Shown: positions 54,018-62,712, numbered from the stretch's first letter. The stretch: 64,000 nucleotides of DNA from Sphingobacterium humi (GCF_009768885.1 NZ_WSQA01000001.1:496001-560000), one strand, 5' to 3'. Program-made: numbers and translations. Notes: generated by a model from the letters alone, not told the origin.

Positions 54018-57000
54018 TTAAAAGTTAATATTCATACCAAGGGTGTAGGATTTGACGTTTGGATATCGCGTGCCACGTCCATCCCCTAGCTCCATATCCC
54101 AGAATTTGAAAGGTGTCCAAGTCAGTAAATTATAGCCTGCGAAAAAGATATTAGCATTTGTTAGCTTTATCTTGTCGGTCCACCTTTGCGGCAATTGATA
54201 GGATAATTGCACATCTTTTAATCGTAGATAACGTCCGTTTTTCACCCACCAAGTAGAAGGTTGGTAATTTCCATTCGGGCTACCATCCGATAAACGAGGA
54301 TAAAAAGCATCCTGACGCGGATTATCAATGGTCCACCGATCTTCGATATTGCTCAATAAATTTCCACGGCTCATAGACACAGAAAATGGCATTAACCCTT
54401 CTCCATTCATATGTACATCCACATTCCCTACTCCTTGAAATAAGGTTGACAGCGACAAGCTTTTGTAATTCACACTAAATCCGAATCCATAAACGAACTC
54501 TGGAATAGTTCCATAACCAATAGGCACACGGTCAAAATCATCGATCTTTCCATCACCATTCACATCTTGAAATTTGATATCACCAGGTCTCACCAATCCA
54601 GGGTGTAAAGGTCCATTGTTTATTTCCTCTTCTGTTTCAAAAAGACCTAAAGCAACTAAGCCCATCCGTTGACCTAATTTCTGTCCCTTTTGATCTAACC
54701 ACGGATATAGGGGATTAGGTTGATCATTTTCTACAATTTTATTTCTATTTAGGGTAAAATTCCCTAATACCTGGAAGCCAAAATTATCATACTTCTTGGA
54801 ATAGGTGACTGATCCATCGAAACCTTTATTATCGATAATTCCTAAGTTTCCGAAAGGAGCGGTTTGCAATCCTACGTAGCTAGGCACATTACCTCGGCGT
54901 AAGAAGATGCCTTCTCTACGCTCTTTGAACACGTCGAATTGAATACTGAACTCATTGTTCTTGGTTTGTAAATCAATACCTAGGTTGCTTTTGATTGAGG
55001 TTTCCCAGGTAACATTTACCCCATATTCCCCAATATTATAGCCCGTACCGAAGTTATTTCCTCGATCGTTTCCGAAATTATAACCTGTAGTATTGGCAAT
55101 GGTAGAGATGTAGGCAAAACGGGTTTCACCTGTTTCACTTAAAATGCGACTGCTTCCAACCTTACCATGTGAGAAACGCAATTTTGCTAAAGGAAGAGTT
55201 TCCCGCAAATTGCTGAAGAAATTCTCCTCACTAAGTACCCAGGCCAATCCTACCGATGGGAAAAATCCGAATCGATTCTCTGGCGCAAAGTTTTCCGATC
55301 CATTGTATCCAAAGTTCGCCTCTAAGAAATACTTATCTGCATACGCGTATGTTCCTCTTCCAGACATACCCATAAAACGGAAGGGTAAAGAAGTAATTAA
55401 GGAGCTGGCTTGCGAATTTAACTCATCCGATTTGTTAAATAAGAGCATTCCGGTGGTGGTATGCTTGCCAAAACTCCGGTTGTAATTTAATGCCCCTTCA
55501 ATATAAATGGTTCGGGTTCCTTGCGAAGATCTTCCGAAACTCAAGAAACGATCTCCTTCAAAGGTTTGCTCATATTGCATTTCGCCATTCTCATCTCTGC
55601 CTGTGGCTAGATAGGAGCTTGGACGTTTGGTTCTGCGCATACTGGTGTAATTATACACATCGAAAGAAAACATCCCTGTTACGGAAAGTCCCTTGGTAAC
55701 AAATGGAATTTCTTGGGTTGCTCTTAAATTCGAGAATAATTGATTACGCCATTGATTGGCATAGCCTGTCTGCGTTAAATGAGCATATGGGTTTACCAAA
55801 GAGCCGGCACGTTGATCAGGCACTGTACCGTTTTCATACATCACCGGGTGAAGCACAGGGGTTACCATCCATGCATTTGCGAAAATATCACCATTTCCTG
55901 TGGCTGGATAATTCGCATTAGCAAGATAACCTTGAAGCCCTAATTCAATTTTGGTATGGATAGAAGGCCTTACGGTGAGGTTAGAGGTTAAGTTGTACCG
56001 CTTATAACCAACTTGCTGGTTGTAATTGACATTCGGGTCTTGTTCATATAAGCCATTTTCATCGAAATAACTTGCCCCAACATAATAGGTAGCTAAATCA
56101 GATCCGCCATTAATATTTAAGTTTGCACGTCTTTGTTGTCCGAAATCACGAAACAGGGCATCCATCCAATCGACATTTGGATATAAATAAGGATCTTCCC
56201 CGCTTGCTGTTTTCGCTATCCTGTCCTCACTGTATATGGGTGCTGCACCACGATTGGTTAATGCCTCATTCGACATCCGCATATAGGTGATTCCATCGGC
56301 AAACTCAGGTAGTTTTGTAAATTGGGTAACCCCTTCATAATAGCGGAAGCTAAATTTCGGTTTACCAGCAATACCTGATTTAGTTTTAATAATAACGACC
56401 CCATTTGCACCACGAACACCATATACAGAAGTTGCAGCAGCATCCTTTAATACCGTAAAGCTTTCGATATCTTCCGGATCTACATTCGACATACTACGTG
56501 GGGTACCATCTACTAATATCAAGGGGGCACTCAATCCTTGGCTAAAGGTAGAAATACCTCTAATCCAGATTCCAGCATCGTCAAACCCTGGTTCTCCAGT
56601 ACGTTGAACAGCAATTACACCTGCTACTTTACCGGCAATGGCATTCGTTAAATTTGCCGCAGGCACCTGAAGGCGTTTTGCCTCAACCGTTGATTGGGCA
56701 CCAACCACACTTAATTTCTTCTGCGTGCCAAAACCTACAACCACCACTTCATCGATACCTTCTTCCGTCGCTTCCATCGTCACCTCAATCGACTTATTAG
56801 TACCGATAGCAGCTTCTAAGGTTTTATAGCCAACAATTTGAAACACCAAGGTGGCATTTTGTGGAACGCTAAGGATAAACTTACCATTCAAATCGGTTGT
56901 TGTTCCATTGGTTTGTTTATCTTTTTCGAAAACCGTTACACCGGCTAAAGGTTGCCCTTCGGCACCTTTCACTGTACCTGTTACTTCTTGTTGAAGGACA

Positions 57001-57389
57001 GAAACCCGGGTATTTCTAGTATTAGGTTTTCGAATAATTCGAACAAAATCATGTTTGGATTCAATAATTAGATTATGCTTGGATAAAATGTCATTAAGAA
57101 TTTCCTTTGCTGTATTTTTTCCTGCATAATTCACCTTAGCCTTTAAATATTGTGCATCGTTATTATAGGCTAGCGGGATTTGGTGTTTCGTTTGTAGCTC
57201 TTCAAGAGCGGCTTGTAGGGTAATGTTCTTAAAGTCTACTTTAATGGTTTTTAGTAATTCTTTCTGACCGTAAGATTCCGTACTAGCAAAAACGATACCC
57301 CATGTGAGAAGAAAGGTCCAGAGCATAAATGATTTACGCATAATCTGTCGTAAGTTAGGATTGTATAAAACAAGTCGAATTTTTTGCAT
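54018..57389 (-). CDS. SusC/RagA-family TonB-dependent transporter with STN domain (third pair)
   Basis: The 1123-residue protein has a signal peptide at about residues 17-40 (an alternative start at 57341 begins at MRKSFMLWTFLLTW). A secretin/TonB N-terminal (STN) domain for anti-sigma signalling is at about residues 55-120 (KTIKVDFKNITLQAALEELQ). A carboxypeptidase-regulatory-like domain (GTVKGAEGQPLAGVTVF), the linker IDEVVVVGFGTQKKLSVVGA, plug and barrel follow. The STN domain fits control by the FecR protein encoded immediately upstream (57517-58551). Confidence 0.95.
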   Translation of the reverse strand: MQKIRLVLYNPNLRQIMRKSFMLWTFLLTWGIVFASTESYGQKELLKTIKVDFKNITLQAALEELQTKHQIPLAYNNDAQYLKAKVNYAGKNTAKEILNDILSKHNLIIESKHDFVRIIRKPNTRNTRVSVLQQEVTGTVKGAEGQPLAGVTVFEKDKQTNGTTTDLNGKFILSVPQNATLVFQIVGYKTLEAAIGTNKSIEVTMEATEEGIDEVVVVGFGTQKKLSVVGAQSTVEAKRLQVPAANLTNAIAGKVAGVIAVQRTGEPGFDDAGIWIRGISTFSQGLSAPLILVDGTPRSMSNVDPEDIESFTVLKDAAATSVYGVRGANGVVIIKTKSGIAGKPKFSFRYYEGVTQFTKLPEFADGITYMRMSNEALTNRGAAPIYSEDRIAKTASGEDPYLYPNVDWMDALFRDFGQQRRANLNINGGSDLATYYVGASYFDENGLYEQDPNVNYNQQVGYKRYNLTSNLTVRPSIHTKIELGLQGYLANANYPATGNGDIFANAWMVTPVLHPVMYENGTVPDQRAGSLVNPYAHLTQTGYANQWRNQLFSNLRATQEIPFVTKGLSVTGMFSFDVYNYTSMRRTKRPSSYLATGRDENGEMQYEQTFEGDRFLSFGRSSQGTRTIYIEGALNYNRSFGKHTTTGMLLFNKSDELNSQASSLITSLPFRFMGMSGRGTYAYADKYFLEANFGYNGSENFAPENRFGFFPSVGLAWVLSEENFFSNLRETLPLAKLRFSHGKVGSSRILSETGETRFAYISTIANTTGYNFGNDRGNNFGTGYNIGEYGVNVTWETSIKSNLGIDLQTKNNEFSIQFDVFKERREGIFLRRGNVPSYVGLQTAPFGNLGIIDNKGFDGSVTYSKKYDNFGFQVLGNFTLNRNKIVENDQPNPLYPWLDQKGQKLGQRMGLVALGLFETEEEINNGPLHPGLVRPGDIKFQDVNGDGKIDDFDRVPIGYGTIPEFVYGFGFSVNYKSLSLSTLFQGVGNVDVHMNGEGLMPFSVSMSRGNLLSNIEDRWTIDNPRQDAFYPRLSDGSPNGNYQPSTWWVKNGRYLRLKDVQLSYQLPQRWTDKIKLTNANIFFAGYNLLTWTPFKFWDMELGDGRGTRYPNVKSYTLGMNINF

Positions 57390-57516
57390 CTTTGCATAGA
57401 TTAATAAAGGTTTAAACTTTGTTTAATTGAACCGTAATCATTTAGTTTCTCAGGCCGATTGATTACAGTAATGAAATGCAGGGGTGCCTGGCACCTCTGT
57501 TTTTTATTTTAGTATA

Positions 57517-58551
57517 CTACTTCTTAATTTCCCATAGTTTATCTGATTTTTTTAGAAGTTTAGCATCATTGATGTCTGCAAGGGTCTGTAACACCTGCTT
57601 AATATCTTTGTTTTTAAAGGAGATCGTCATTTTGGTACCTGCTATTTCCGGAGCAACGATTACAGAATCGCCATAATAGCGATAGGCTTTTTTCACGATT
57701 AAATCTAGTTTTTCATTAAAATGCACGAGTTCCTTGTTATACCAATTGGTCGTATTGAAAGTTTTGACTTCCCAGGAATCCTCAGTTAATACCGCCCGTT
57801 GCCCTTTGCTTAATGCAACAGCTTTTTGGGATGATTTTTCTATTAACGCTGGAAAGTCTTTCATTTCAGTAGTTAACTGCTGTTCATAGTTAGACTCATC
57901 TACCTCAAATACTTTAACTAGTCCGGAATTTACTTCAACGGATCGCTCAATATCTGAATCGATGTTAAAGGAGGTACCTACCACCTTGGTGACAAAATCC
58001 TTAGTTATTACTAAAAAGGGTTTTTCCGGATTTTTAGCAACCTCGAAAAAGGCCTCCCCTCTTAATTTCACGATTCGCAATTGCCCAGTAGCTGTGGTTG
58101 CATAGGAAAGAGAAGAGTTACCATTTAGCTTTACTTCAGTTTCATCGGATAAACGAATTTGCTTCTGTTCACCGTGCTTGGTTTGAATAGTTTCCCAGGC
58201 AATTGCTTCTTGCATCTTTTCCCTTTTTTGATAAAGGAATATGCCTGCAATAACTACTGAAGCAACTAATGCCCAACTGTAAACCCTTTTGGATAGCTTC
58301 TTAGTTGGTTTCGTTAAAGAAGCTTGTGAAATACTCGTTAAGATTCGGTTTTTGGTCTGCTCTTGATTGTGGTATTTGGGCAGATGTTGAACTTTCTGCT
58401 GAATCTGCTCGTAATCCAAATCCATTTTCTCCAGAAAATCTTTTAATCCTTCTTTACTATCTAAAAGCTGTTGTAACCTGACTAATTCATGATTTAGAAT
58501 TTCTCCAGATTTAAGTTTATTTAGTAATGTTAATAATTCGTTGGTTACCAT
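57517..58551 (-). CDS. FecR-family anti-sigma factor
   Basis: The 344-residue protein has an N-terminal cytoplasmic part, a membrane helix near residue 90 (YSWALVASVVIAGIFLY), the FecR domain (about residues 115-215, SDETEVKLNGNSSLSYATTA, KLRGEAFFEVAKNPEKPF) and a C-terminal DUF4974 region (MTISFKNKDIKQVLQTLADI). It would hold an ECF sigma factor inactive until SusC signals ligand binding through its STN domain. It is 127 nt upstream of SusC. The only intact sigma gene near is at 49638, on the other side of the locus. Confidence 0.93.
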   Translation of the reverse strand: MVTNELLTLLNKLKSGEILNHELVRLQQLLDSKEGLKDFLEKMDLDYEQIQQKVQHLPKYHNQEQTKNRILTSISQASLTKPTKKLSKRVYSWALVASVVIAGIFLYQKREKMQEAIAWETIQTKHGEQKQIRLSDETEVKLNGNSSLSYATTATGQLRIVKLRGEAFFEVAKNPEKPFLVITKDFVTKVVGTSFNIDSDIERSVEVNSGLVKVFEVDESNYEQQLTTEMKDFPALIEKSSQKAVALSKGQRAVLTEDSWEVKTFNTTNWYNKELVHFNEKLDLIVKKAYRYYGDSVIVAPEIAGTKMTISFKNKDIKQVLQTLADINDAKLLKKSDKLWEIKK

Positions 58552-58703
58552 ATACTACTATATATCCTAAACTTTAGTTTTGGTAGGGTTCTAAAATTTA
58601 AAAAAGATATAACGACATGGTTTTCAGGTGAATAAAAATATATATTAGGTTAGGTGAAATTTATTAGAAGTGTATTTCAATTTGTTATATTAATAGCAAA
58701 GAA

Positions 58704-58904
58704 ATGGAAGTGGAACTTCGGACTAATGACAACTATCTGCTCACTTTATTTGAAGGCCGAAAAGATGTAATTGCTATCCGCTGGGAGAAGGGAAATAAAA
58801 GTGGGTATATGCCTGCCCACAAGCTATTTGGAGGAAATCCTCACCTGATGAAATTTGTTACAAATTTTCGAGTTTTATTTTTAAATCGTTATTTTGTAAC
58901 ATAA
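58704..58904 (+). CDS. Short hypothetical protein, possibly a gene remnant
   Basis: The 66-residue frame begins with MEVELRTNDNYLLTLFEG and contains IRWEKGNKSGYMPAHKLFGG. The last 18 residues are hydrophobic and read through the presumed control region of the next gene. I do not recognise a family. It lies 11 nt before the XRE gene. It may be the first gene of that cassette or a truncated leftover. Confidence 0.35.
   Translation: MEVELRTNDNYLLTLFEGRKDVIAIRWEKGNKSGYMPAHKLFGGNPHLMKFVTNFRVLFLNRYFVT
58857..58900. promoter_or_regulatory. Inverted repeat ahead of XRE gene (candidate operator)
   Basis: GTTACAAA (58857-58864) and TTTGTAAC (58893-58900) form an 8-bp inverted repeat separated by 28 nt, just upstream of the XRE start at 58916. 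Autoregulating XRE repressors often bind such half-sites. It is short enough to be chance. Confidence 0.35.
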
Positions 58905-58915
58905 AATAAATTCGT

Positions 58916-59251
58916 ATGGAAAAGATATTGTCAAAAAATTTAAAAGATTTTAGGGTTAAACTTGGTTTAACACAAGATCAGATTGCGGATTATTTAGAAA
59001 TATCAAGAGAGGAAGTTAGTTATTATGAAACTAATCGTCGAAGTGTTCCAGTGGATTTGATTCCTACGTATGCAAAATTATTTGGGATAGACGAATATGA
59101 CTTATATGAAGAGGATGCAGCAATAAATAACCTTAATCTTGCATTCGCATTTAGAGCAAATGAAATATCACCTAATGATCTAAAAGTTATAGCAGATTTT
59201 AAAAAAATAGCCTTAAACTATCTTAAAATTAAAAATGTATTAGCTCAATAA
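58916..59251 (+). CDS. XRE-family HTH regulator (antitoxin-like)
   Basis: The 111-residue protein has a clear N-terminal XRE helix-turn-helix (LKDFRVKLGLTQDQIADYLE, then ISREEVSYYETNRRSVPVDL) in the first 60 residues, followed by a short helical tail. Its stop overlaps the start of the ImmA/IrrE peptidase gene, and the stop of that gene overlaps the PIN gene, so the three are translationally coupled. In ImmR/ImmA and DdrO/IrrE systems the XRE repressor is cleaved by the partner peptidase. The same role is inferred here. Confidence 0.9.
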   Translation: MEKILSKNLKDFRVKLGLTQDQIADYLEISREEVSYYETNRRSVPVDLIPTYAKLFGIDEYDLYEEDAAINNLNLAFAFRANEISPNDLKVIADFKKIALNYLKIKNVLAQ

Positions 59252-59988
59252 TGAATAATAATGTTTTAGAAAAAAAAGTAATTGAGTTTAGAAGATTCGC
59301 AGGACTAAGCGAGACTGATCCAATTAGATTTAAAAGTTTATTATCAAAATTAAATGTAATAACTGTTTTTAGGGATTTATCTGCTGAATTTTCAGGAATG
59401 GCTTTAAAAGTTGAGGAAAATAGATTTATTTTAATAAACTCAGCTCACAGCTTAGGGAAACAACATTTCACTATTTGCCATGAATTATATCACTTATTTG
59501 TTCAAGAAAACTTTTCTTCAATGGTTTGCAACGTTGGACAGTTTAATAGCGCATTGGGTGAGGAGTTTAATGCAGATAGGTTTGCATCCATATTGCTAAT
59601 GCCCGAGTCAGCGATTAAAGAATTAATTCCAGATCAGGAACTTTCCAAAGACAAAATTCAATTACATACGGTTTTAAAACTGGAGCATTATTTTTCGTGT
59701 TCAAGAAATGCATTATTATATAGATTGAAATCACTTGATTTAATAACATCTAAAATCTATGATCAGTATCAAATAAATATAAAATCCAATGCTGTTAAAT
59801 ACGGATATCCAATTGATCTTTATCAAAAGGGAAATAATGGTTTAACCATAGGGAATTATGGCTCATTAACAAGGGAACTATATGATAAAGAATTGATTTC
59901 TGAAAGTCATTACATATCATTATTATATGATTTGGGCATGAACGAAGAGTATCTTAATAAGATTTTTGTTGATAATGGCGAAGATTAA
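59251..59988 (+). CDS. ImmA/IrrE-family zinc metallopeptidase
   Basis: The 245-residue protein carries the metallopeptidase motif HELYH at residues 77-81, within HFTICHELYHLFVQENF, followed by the third-ligand region GEEFNADRFASILLMP. This is the COG2856 pattern. It lacks its own HTH, which is supplied by the separate XRE protein. It probably cleaves that repressor under some stress, releasing expression of the cassette. Base composition is clearly AT-rich, unlike the SusC/SusD region before it. Confidence 0.9.
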   Translation: MNNNVLEKKVIEFRRFAGLSETDPIRFKSLLSKLNVITVFRDLSAEFSGMALKVEENRFILINSAHSLGKQHFTICHELYHLFVQENFSSMVCNVGQFNSALGEEFNADRFASILLMPESAIKELIPDQELSKDKIQLHTVLKLEHYFSCSRNALLYRLKSLDLITSKIYDQYQINIKSNAVKYGYPIDLYQKGNNGLTIGNYGSLTRELYDKELISESHYISLLYDLGMNEEYLNKIFVDNGED

Positions 59989-60496
59989 GTTAAAAGATAT
60001 TCTTATTGACGCAGATGTAGTTTCACATTTTATAACAGGTGGTCAAATACTTATTCTTCATAAGATCTTTTCAAATAAGATTTTGATGCTCGATAAAGTA
60101 TATGATGAACTTCTGAAATTTAATGCTAAAAAGTTAGCCGTTGAAAATTTAATAAATTTGGGAATAGTTACTAAAATTCCTTTTCCGAGCAATAATCACG
60201 CTATTTTGAAAGAGTACTTGCACATTAAGAAAATGATGTTCAAAGGTGATGGTGAAAGTGCCTGTCTTGCTTATGTTAAACATACAAAGGATATAATAGG
60301 GAGTAGTAATTTAAAAGATGTAAAAAGATATTGCGCTTTGCATTCGATTGAATTATTAACTACTATGGATTTTTTATGCGAGGCCTTTCGTATTGGATTG
60401 CTCTCAGAATCGAATTGTGACGATTTTATATCTAGCGTTTTAGCTGCCGGCAGTAAACTGCCTGTGACGAAAATGAGTGAATATAACTGTAAATAA
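59975..60496 (+). CDS. PIN-domain-like protein (candidate RNase toxin)
   Basis: The ATG at 59975 (MAKIKLKDILIDADVV) gives 173 residues and a 14-nt overlap with the peptidase gene; the longer frame begins with TTG. The acidic residues expected of the PIN nuclease site are in place: D12/D14 in ILIDADVV, the E of VYDELLKF, GDGESACLAY in the middle, and D in LLTTMDFLCEAF. PIN toxins cleave RNA with Mg2+. The gene is the last of the XRE-peptidase-PIN cassette, and a terminator follows at 60547. The fold is inferred from pattern only. Confidence 0.75.
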   Translation: MAKIKLKDILIDADVVSHFITGGQILILHKIFSNKILMLDKVYDELLKFNAKKLAVENLINLGIVTKIPFPSNNHAILKEYLHIKKMMFKGDGESACLAYVKHTKDIIGSSNLKDVKRYCALHSIELLTTMDFLCEAFRIGLLSESNCDDFISSVLAAGSKLPVTKMSEYNCK

Positions 60497-60546
60497 AAAA
60501 TTCCGCTAGCGTTTGGCCGCTGGGATGAAATACGTCCAAAAACAGA

Positions 60547-60576
60547 AAAAGCCACTGAAATCAGTGGCTTTTTTTT
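60547..60576 (+). terminator. Rho-independent terminator of the XRE-ImmA-PIN cassette
   Basis: The perfect stem AAAAGCCACTGA/TCAGTGGCTTTT is followed by a run of eight T in total. It lies 50 nt past the PIN gene stop. Confidence 0.92.
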
Positions 60577-60579
60577 CGT

Positions 60580-60664
60580 CGTCCTGTCGGGACAATTTTC
60601 GAACCATTTTTTGGAAGATTTGAGGAAATTGATCTCTGAAGATGATGATGATTTGGTTTTTTAA
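60580..60664 (+). pseudogene. Possible C-terminal gene fragment
   Basis: Reading from 60578, the frame VVLSGQFSNHFLEDLRKLI continues to an acidic tail SEDDDDLVF and a stop at 60662-60664, with the look of a natural protein C-terminus. There is no start codon and it lies straight after a terminator. It may be what is left of a gene replaced by the cassette. A chance frame is equally possible. Confidence 0.25.
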
Positions 60665-61144
60665 AACTCAATTTTTGAATGAAATATAACGCATTAAAGC
60701 TTAAAACAGGTATTAATGAATGATTTTTCATTCAAAATAAAGAGAAGCTATAATGCCTAAACCTCACTTAAGATTTCATAGCTTGTGGCATATTGAAGCA
60801 TTTTTCAAATTAAATTACTCATACTATAGCCTTACTTTGGAGTTTAAAAAGTAAGGCTATAGTATGACATAACTTAATTAGTTTATGCCTTCGTCGATCT
60901 AATTTTAGATGTTAAAAAACTTCAATTAAATATCTTCAAATGTCTTTCATTTCAAAGGACGGCTTGCTGATCTAGCAAGTGTTGCAGCAGCCTACATGGA
61001 ATTTGTAGCATTTCAATCGTTCCAGTTTCTATTTCTTTAGATTGAGGTTCTTTTGTTATGCCCAAATTCTCGTAGTTATACAATCCTTAGATTGTAATAC
61101 ATTTATCACAATGTATAATCTTTGGCAAAAGTCAAGATTAAAAC
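60665..61144. other. Gene-free AT-rich region
   Basis: No credible coding frame is present in these 480 nt between the fragment and the regulator gene. The main structure is the 20-bp inverted repeat at 60819-60867. There is also a loose inverted pair TTTTTGAATGAAA/TTTCATTCAAAA (60673-60740). Confidence 0.5.
60819..60867. repeat. Perfect 20-bp inverted repeat with 9-nt loop
   Basis: The core CATACTATAGCCTTACTT (60820-60837) and its exact complement (60849-60866) extend by one base pair on each end, giving 20 bp at 60819-60838 and 60848-60867. There is no T tract on either side. It could be a protein-binding site, a small structured RNA, or the relic of a mobile-element end. Confidence 0.85.
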
Positions 61145-62599
61145 TCATAAACCATCCATTACAATCTCATAATCCTTGATCTTCTTCTCCAGCGTATTTA
61201 TTACACAGCCCAGCAACTTGGCCGCCTGTTGCTTGTTTTTAGCTAATTTCAACACCTTAATAATATGCAGCTTTTCGACTGTTTTTAAATCGAGCTTAAA
61301 ATCATCAGTAGGATTTAGTAATCTTGTTGGGAGTGTATCCATTGAAACAGCATCACTATTAAAAACATACAAATTTTCTATTAAATTTTCTATTTCACGA
61401 ACATTACCAGGAAAAGGATAATTCAATATAAACTGTTCGACATCTTTTGCCAGACGTAATTTTTTAGACCTTTTAAACAACTTCCTTTTAGACTCTATGA
61501 AAAAATCAATCAACTCCTTTTTCTCTTTTGCCCCCCTGTCTCGCAAAGGAGGCAAAGTGAGTTCGGTTACAGCAAGACGGTAGAATAAATCCCATCGAAA
61601 TTGTCCTTCGGCACATCGCTGTGGAAGATCCCTGTTTGTGGCAGCTATAATTCTGACATCAATCTTCTTCTCTTTTGTATCTCCTATTTTAAGAATCTTT
61701 TTTTCCTGAGTAACCCGTAGTAATAACTGTTGCATATAAGGCGAAATATCCCCGATCTCATCAAGGAAAACAGTACCACCCTGAGCTTCCTCCAATAAAC
61801 CTTTGTGATCAGCTACTGCACCGGTAAAAGCACCTTTCATATGACCAAATAATCTCGACTCAAGAAGTTCATCTGTAAAAGCAGAGCAATTGATGGCAAT
61901 AAATGGCCTCTCATTTCTTGCCGAATTCCTATGTATATAATTTGCGAGATGCTCCTTGCCGGAACCACTCTCTCCAAAAATTAAAGTAGTTACCTGATCG
62001 GCTTTTGCAATCATCTCAGCTTTTGCATAAATAGGATTTAGTGATTCAGTTATAAGATAATCCTCTTTATAATCTACAACACTTTCTTCCTTAATTATAC
62101 TCCCACCCGGAATGGTAGACTTTATCACCTTCATATCCAGCAATTCGGCCTTACCGGTTTTTGAATGCTCTTTGGGGCGCACCTGAAACATCCTTGTATT
62201 AAACATCCCGGACTCATGAATCAAATACCACGAAATCTGCATCGCGGAAGTACCGGGAGAAAAGAAAATACTAATCTCATCATCCTTATACGCCCTCATC
62301 AGTAAACCCTCTACCTTACTTTTAATTTGCTGTATATCGATAACATCCGTAACATCCAGATACTGAGTCTCAATACTACGCCCAGGATATCTTTTAATTA
62401 GCTCAGTCCGTAATTGTTCAATATATATGTCAGGCTCAACACCTTTCTCAGATGATAAAATAACATGCCTGTCATGATCAAAGAAATCTTTATGAAAATT
62501 AAAAGTAGGCCCATTTTCATTGACCCCGATAATTTGTCTTGTTTCTGGATTTCTAGAAAAATCATGCATCGTAGCAACCCATGAAATTAATGTTTTCAT
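61145..62599 (-). CDS. RtcR-like sigma54-dependent activator with N-terminal CARF-like domain
   Basis: The 484-residue protein is a bacterial enhancer-binding protein. Residues about 1-165 form a sensor domain whose segment IFFSPGTSAMQISWYLIHES (111-130) matches the position and pattern of the RtcR CARF ligand loop (ITTGTHVAQICWFLLAE). The AAA+ domain follows, with Walker A GESGSGKE (209-216), the sigma54-contact loop GAFTGA (256-261), and Walker B GGTVFLDEIG (274-283). A Fis-type HTH lies at the C-terminus (QQAAKLLGCVINTLEKKIKD). It is divergent from a sigma54-type promoter at 62677. In RtcR the CARF domain senses RNA ends or nucleotides, so a similar ligand is likely here. Confidence 0.88.
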   Translation of the reverse strand: MKTLISWVATMHDFSRNPETRQIIGVNENGPTFNFHKDFFDHDRHVILSSEKGVEPDIYIEQLRTELIKRYPGRSIETQYLDVTDVIDIQQIKSKVEGLLMRAYKDDEISIFFSPGTSAMQISWYLIHESGMFNTRMFQVRPKEHSKTGKAELLDMKVIKSTIPGGSIIKEESVVDYKEDYLITESLNPIYAKAEMIAKADQVTTLIFGESGSGKEHLANYIHRNSARNERPFIAINCSAFTDELLESRLFGHMKGAFTGAVADHKGLLEEAQGGTVFLDEIGDISPYMQQLLLRVTQEKKILKIGDTKEKKIDVRIIAATNRDLPQRCAEGQFRWDLFYRLAVTELTLPPLRDRGAKEKKELIDFFIESKRKLFKRSKKLRLAKDVEQFILNYPFPGNVREIENLIENLYVFNSDAVSMDTLPTRLLNPTDDFKLDLKTVEKLHIIKVLKLAKNKQQAAKLLGCVINTLEKKIKDYEIVMDGL

Positions 62600-62626
62600 A
62601 TCATTTTTTGATAATTAAAATCCAAA

Positions 62627-62646
62627 TATTGATACAATAATTGATA
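62627..62646. promoter_or_regulatory. Candidate activator-binding site (upstream enhancer)
   Basis: TATTGATACAATA (62627-62639) is a dyad (TATTG-ATA-CAATA), followed by a repeat ATTGATA (62640-62646). It lies 30-50 nt upstream of the sigma54 promoter and between the two divergent starts. The short spacing is closer than classical enhancers, so this is tentative. Confidence 0.35.
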
Positions 62647-62676
62647 AAAACAAGCTAAAATCAATGAAATTTCGCA

Positions 62677-62691
62677 TGGCATACTATTCGC
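62677..62691 (+). promoter_or_regulatory. Sigma54 (-24/-12) promoter
   Basis: The sequence TGGCATACTATTCGC has GG (62678-62679) and GC (62690-62691) separated by exactly 10 nt, with TGGCA at -24 as in the consensus TGGCACN5TTGCA. Predicted start of transcription is about 62702. The activator gene next to it encodes the GAFTGA motif needed to open such a promoter. The -12 half is imperfect (TTCGC for TTGCA). Confidence 0.72.
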
Positions 62692-62712
62692 CTTATGTAG
62701 AGCAGTTAAACC

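Noticed and set aside
60271..60555. 94-codon minus-strand frame
   Set aside because: Antisense to the PIN-like gene and overlapping its terminator.
60673..60740. Imperfect inverted pair TTTTTGAATGAAA/TTTCATTCAAAA as an IS end
   Set aside because: Short, AT-rich and without a transposase frame or target duplication.
61145..62599. Classical RNA repair regulator RtcR with rtcA/rtcB
   Set aside because: The neighbouring genes are not RNA ligase or cyclase, so the target operon is different.
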